This document shows, in pieces, positions 16,347 to 18,465 of a stretch of 18,465 bases of DNA. The notes under the pieces are model-generated. The model ran no database searches, was not told the DNA's origin, and saw only the letters and a program-made list of their open reading frames with translations. Location of the stretch: contig CANKZO010000032.1 of the NCBI GenBank assembly GCA_947488485.1, positions 1 to 18,465 on the forward strand, written 5' to 3'. Made by a program: the position numbers and the translations under genes. Every line of letters starts with the position of its first letter. Position 1 is the first letter of the stretch. The DNA is from Opitutia bacterium. GTDB taxonomy: Bacteria; Verrucomicrobiota; Verrucomicrobiae; Opitutales; UBA953.

Positions 16347-16352
16347 ATCACC

Positions 16353-17225
16353 ATGCCCAACCCCTGGACCGGAAAAGGAAACCCTTACACCCGCACCGAA
16401 GTCATCGAGCGCCTCCGCGACACGATGTCGAAGGGCAAGCCGATCATCGCCGCGGGCGCCGGCACGGGCATCAGCGCCAAGTTCATCGAACGCGGCGGAG
16501 CCGACTTGGTCATCGTCTATAACTCCGGCCGCTTCCGCATGGCCGGCCATGGCTCGACCGCTGGCATGATGGCCTACGGTGACGCCAACGCGGTCGCGAT
16601 GGAGATCGGCGAATACGAAGTCCTCCCCGTCGTCGAAGAGATCCCGGTCATCTGCGGCGTCCATGCCACCGACCCCCGCCGCCGCATGTGGCACTGGCTC
16701 GGCAAGGTGAAGGACATGGGCTTCTCCGGCATCAATAACTTCCCGACCCACACGATCATCGACGGCAAGTTCCGCCAGATCCTCGAAGAGACCGGCATGA
16801 GCGTGAAGAAGGAGTTCGAGACCGTCGCCCTCGCCCGCAAGATGGAGATGTTCACCATCGTCTACGTCGGCTCGCCTGAAGAATCCAAGGCCATGGCCGA
16901 AGCCGGAGCCGACGTCATCATCGCCCACGTGGGCACCACGGTCGGCGGTTCGATCGGCGTGACCAACGCCACGATGACCCTGCCGGAAGCCGCCAAGATC
17001 ACCCAGGGCATCATCGACGCCGCGAAGTCCGTCCGCAAGGACCTCATCTTCCTCAGCCACGGCGGTCCGATCAATACCCCGGAAGACGCCGCTTTCATCA
17101 ACGAGCACACCGACACCGACGGCTTCGTCGGCGCCTCGAGCCTCGAACGTATGGCGGTCGAACAGTCCCTCACCGACCTGACCCAGCGCTTCAAGCAGAT
17201 CCCGGTGAAGCGTAAGTTCTTCTGA
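16353..17225 (+). CDS. TIM-barrel 'phosphoenolpyruvate hydrolase family' protein (Tm-1 C-terminal half homologue)
   Basis: Cytoplasmic protein of 290 residues, with no signal or membrane segment. It matches the PEP_hydrolase/TIM-barrel signal-transduction family: IIAAGAGTGISAKFIERGGA (31-50), GVHATDP (102-108), GFSGINNFPT (123-132), HVGTTVGGSIG (192-202), SHGGPI (235-240) and the C-terminal phosphate-site-like GFVGASSLERMA (257-268). The family name suggests PEP chemistry, but I know of no firm biochemical proof for bacterial members. It is followed after 4 bp by the Tm-1-like ATP-binding gene; in plants and fungi the two domains form one polypeptide, in the opposite order. An upstream AraC gene is divergent and is the likely regulator. 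Codon use is strongly biased to C/G-ending codons, more so than mqo, suggesting good expression. Confidence 0.9.
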   Translation: MPNPWTGKGNPYTRTEVIERLRDTMSKGKPIIAAGAGTGISAKFIERGGADLVIVYNSGRFRMAGHGSTAGMMAYGDANAVAMEIGEYEVLPVVEEIPVICGVHATDPRRRMWHWLGKVKDMGFSGINNFPTHTIIDGKFRQILEETGMSVKKEFETVALARKMEMFTIVYVGSPEESKAMAEAGADVIIAHVGTTVGGSIGVTNATMTLPEAAKITQGIIDAAKSVRKDLIFLSHGGPINTPEDAAFINEHTDTDGFVGASSLERMAVEQSLTDLTQRFKQIPVKRKFF

Positions 17226-17229
17226 GCCC

Positions 17230-18435
17230 ATGGCCACGATCGCAGTTCTCGGTACGCTTGATTCCAAGGGCGAAGAACATGCCTTCGTGGCCGCGCTCAT
17301 CGTCAAGCACGGCCACAAGCCGCTGCTGATCGACGTCGGCACCGGCGGCCCCGCCACGGTGCAGCCCGATATCACCCGTGAGCAGGTCGCCGCTTCGGCG
17401 GGCATCGACCTGGCCGGCCTGATGGCAAAGAAGGATCGCGGCGAATGCGTCGTGGCCATGACCAAGGCCGCCCCGGCCTGCGTGGCCAAGCTCGCCGCGG
17501 AAGGTAAGATCGACGGCATCATCTCTCTCGGCGGCGGCGGCGGTACGGCCATCGGTACCGCCGCGATGCGCGCCCTGCCCCTCGGCTTCCCGAAGCTGAT
17601 GGTCTCGACCCTGGCCGCAGGCAATGTCGCCCCTTACCTCGGCACGAAGGACATCACGATGATGCCGAGCATCGCCGACGTGGCGGGCCTGAACCGCCTC
17701 TCCCGCGTGATCTTCACCCGCGCAGCCGGCGCGATCTGCGGCATGGTCGGCGCGATCCCCGAAGTCGGTGCCTCGAAGCCCCTCATCGTCGCCAGCCAGT
17801 TCGGCAACACGACCACCTGTGTCACCGAAGCGAAGAAAGTCCTCGAAGCCGCCGGCTACGAGGTGCTCGTTTTCGCCGCCACCGGCACGGGTGGACGCAT
17901 CATGGAATCGGTCATCGAGAGCGGCATCGTCGCCGGCGTCCTTGATGTCACCACGACCGAATGGGCTGATGAACTCGTCGGCGGCAATCTTAACGCCGGC
18001 CCCGAGCGTATGGACGCCGCCGCCAAGGCGAACATCCCCGTGGTCGTCGCCCCAGGCTGTCTCGACATGGTGAACTTCGGCGAGAAGGCCTCAGTGCCGG
18101 CCAAGTTCGCCGGACGTAACTTCTACATCCATAACCCGCAGATCACGCTCATGCGCACGACCGCGGACGAATGCCGTCAGCTCGGCGAGATCGTGGCCAA
18201 AAAGGCCAACGCCTACCAGGCAGGGACCGCGATCATGATCCCGAAGAAGGCCATCTCGGTCATCAGCGCGGTCGGCCAGCCCTTCCATGACGCGGCTGCC
18301 GATGAGGCCCTCTTTACGGCCTTGAAGGCGCACGCCAAGGTTCCGGTGCAGGAGTTCGACCTCGCGATCAACGACAAGGAGTTCGCCCAAGCTTGCGCCT
18401 ATAAGCTCATCGAGCTGATCGGCTGCCGTTCGTGA
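17230..18435 (+). CDS. Tm-1-like ATP-binding (UPF0261) protein
   Basis: Cytoplasmic protein of 401 residues, full length for the UPF0261/Tm-1-like family. Recognisable blocks: N-terminal AVLGTLDSKGEEH (5-17), IDVGTGG (34-40), the glycine-rich loop SLGGGGGTAIGTAAM (99-113), VSTLAAGNVAPYLGTKDITMMPS (125-147), FGNTTTCV (191-198), ATGTGGRIME (217-226), a likely nucleotide-contacting region, and VAPGCLDMVNFG (273-284). The tomato homologue Tm-1 binds ATP through this domain and blocks tobamovirus RNA replication. The bacterial role is not established. It forms a tight pair with the TIM-barrel gene 4 bp upstream. Only 30 bp of sequence follows its stop, ending in ATG, so a third cistron could begin at the window edge. 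Confidence 0.93.
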   Translation: MATIAVLGTLDSKGEEHAFVAALIVKHGHKPLLIDVGTGGPATVQPDITREQVAASAGIDLAGLMAKKDRGECVVAMTKAAPACVAKLAAEGKIDGIISLGGGGGTAIGTAAMRALPLGFPKLMVSTLAAGNVAPYLGTKDITMMPSIADVAGLNRLSRVIFTRAAGAICGMVGAIPEVGASKPLIVASQFGNTTTCVTEAKKVLEAAGYEVLVFAATGTGGRIMESVIESGIVAGVLDVTTTEWADELVGGNLNAGPERMDAAAKANIPVVVAPGCLDMVNFGEKASVPAKFAGRNFYIHNPQITLMRTTADECRQLGEIVAKKANAYQAGTAIMIPKKAISVISAVGQPFHDAAADEALFTALKAHAKVPVQEFDLAINDKEFAQACAYKLIELIGCRS

Positions 18436-18465
18436 ACGAAGCTCGCACGCAACGGCTAGCCTATG

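Noticed and set aside
16347..17624. In-frame N-terminal extension of the AraC gene to 747 residues
   Set aside because: The added sequence is antisense to the TIM-barrel and Tm-1-like genes, which have strong family motifs. AraC proteins are normally about 280-320 residues.
18463..18465. ATG at the last three bases as the start of a third gene in the Tm-1-like operon
   Set aside because: No downstream sequence and no ribosome-binding site visible in the 27-bp gap; it cannot be supported from this window.

Overview
The window is GC-rich (roughly 63-65% by eye) and densely coded on both strands. It looks like a chromosomal segment of a Verrucomicrobiota bacterium, probably Opitutales-like. The main evidence is the 1707-residue multidomain dehydrogenase/cytochrome c protein of a kind typical of the Planctomycetes-Verrucomicrobia group. 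Twin-arginine-exported FAD and Gfo/Idh/MocA oxidoreductases, NIPSNAP and Dabb proteins and an AraC-type regulator also fit. The taxon is inferred from protein style, not from a marker gene.

Layout. (1) Positions 1-3900, plus strand: a tight operon of sugar-type ABC transporter ATPase (5' end cut by the window), RbsC-like permease, RbsB-like lipoprotein and an exported double-NIPSNAP protein, closed by a clear intrinsic terminator. (2) 3972-6723: two convergent Tat-signal oxidoreductases, one FAD-dependent (plus) and one Gfo/Idh/MocA (minus), separated by a perfect 30-bp inverted repeat that resembles a REP/BIME element. (3) 6780-9683, plus strand: a CLC-type channel/antiporter with fluoride-clade (CLC-F) signatures, then malate:quinone oxidoreductase (mqo). 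Between them lies a decayed copy of the 3' end of a Dabb gene. (4) 9803-16346, minus strand: AraC-family regulator, then the giant ThuA/PVC-dehydrogenase/HEAT/cytochrome c/ThuA protein, then a Dabb-domain protein. An 8-bp tandem repeat lies between the last two. (5) 16353-18435, plus strand: a TIM-barrel 'phosphoenolpyruvate hydrolase family' protein followed 4 bp later by a Tm-1-like (UPF0261) ATP-binding protein. These two are the halves of the single plant Tm-1 virus-resistance protein.

How they may work together. Most genes fit uptake and oxidative catabolism of sugars, polyols or polysaccharide-derived compounds: an importer, exported oxidoreductases, an exported haem dehydrogenase with ThuA domains, and an AraC regulator between that dehydrogenase and the split Tm-1 pair. 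No specific substrate can be read from the sequence. mqo and the CLC gene look like housekeeping or stress functions. The least understood parts are the split Tm-1 pair, the double-ThuA giant protein, the NIPSNAP gene locked into the transporter operon, and the repeat structures. I saw no CRISPR array, transposase, integrase, tRNA or rRNA, and no gene-free stretch longer than 300 bases.
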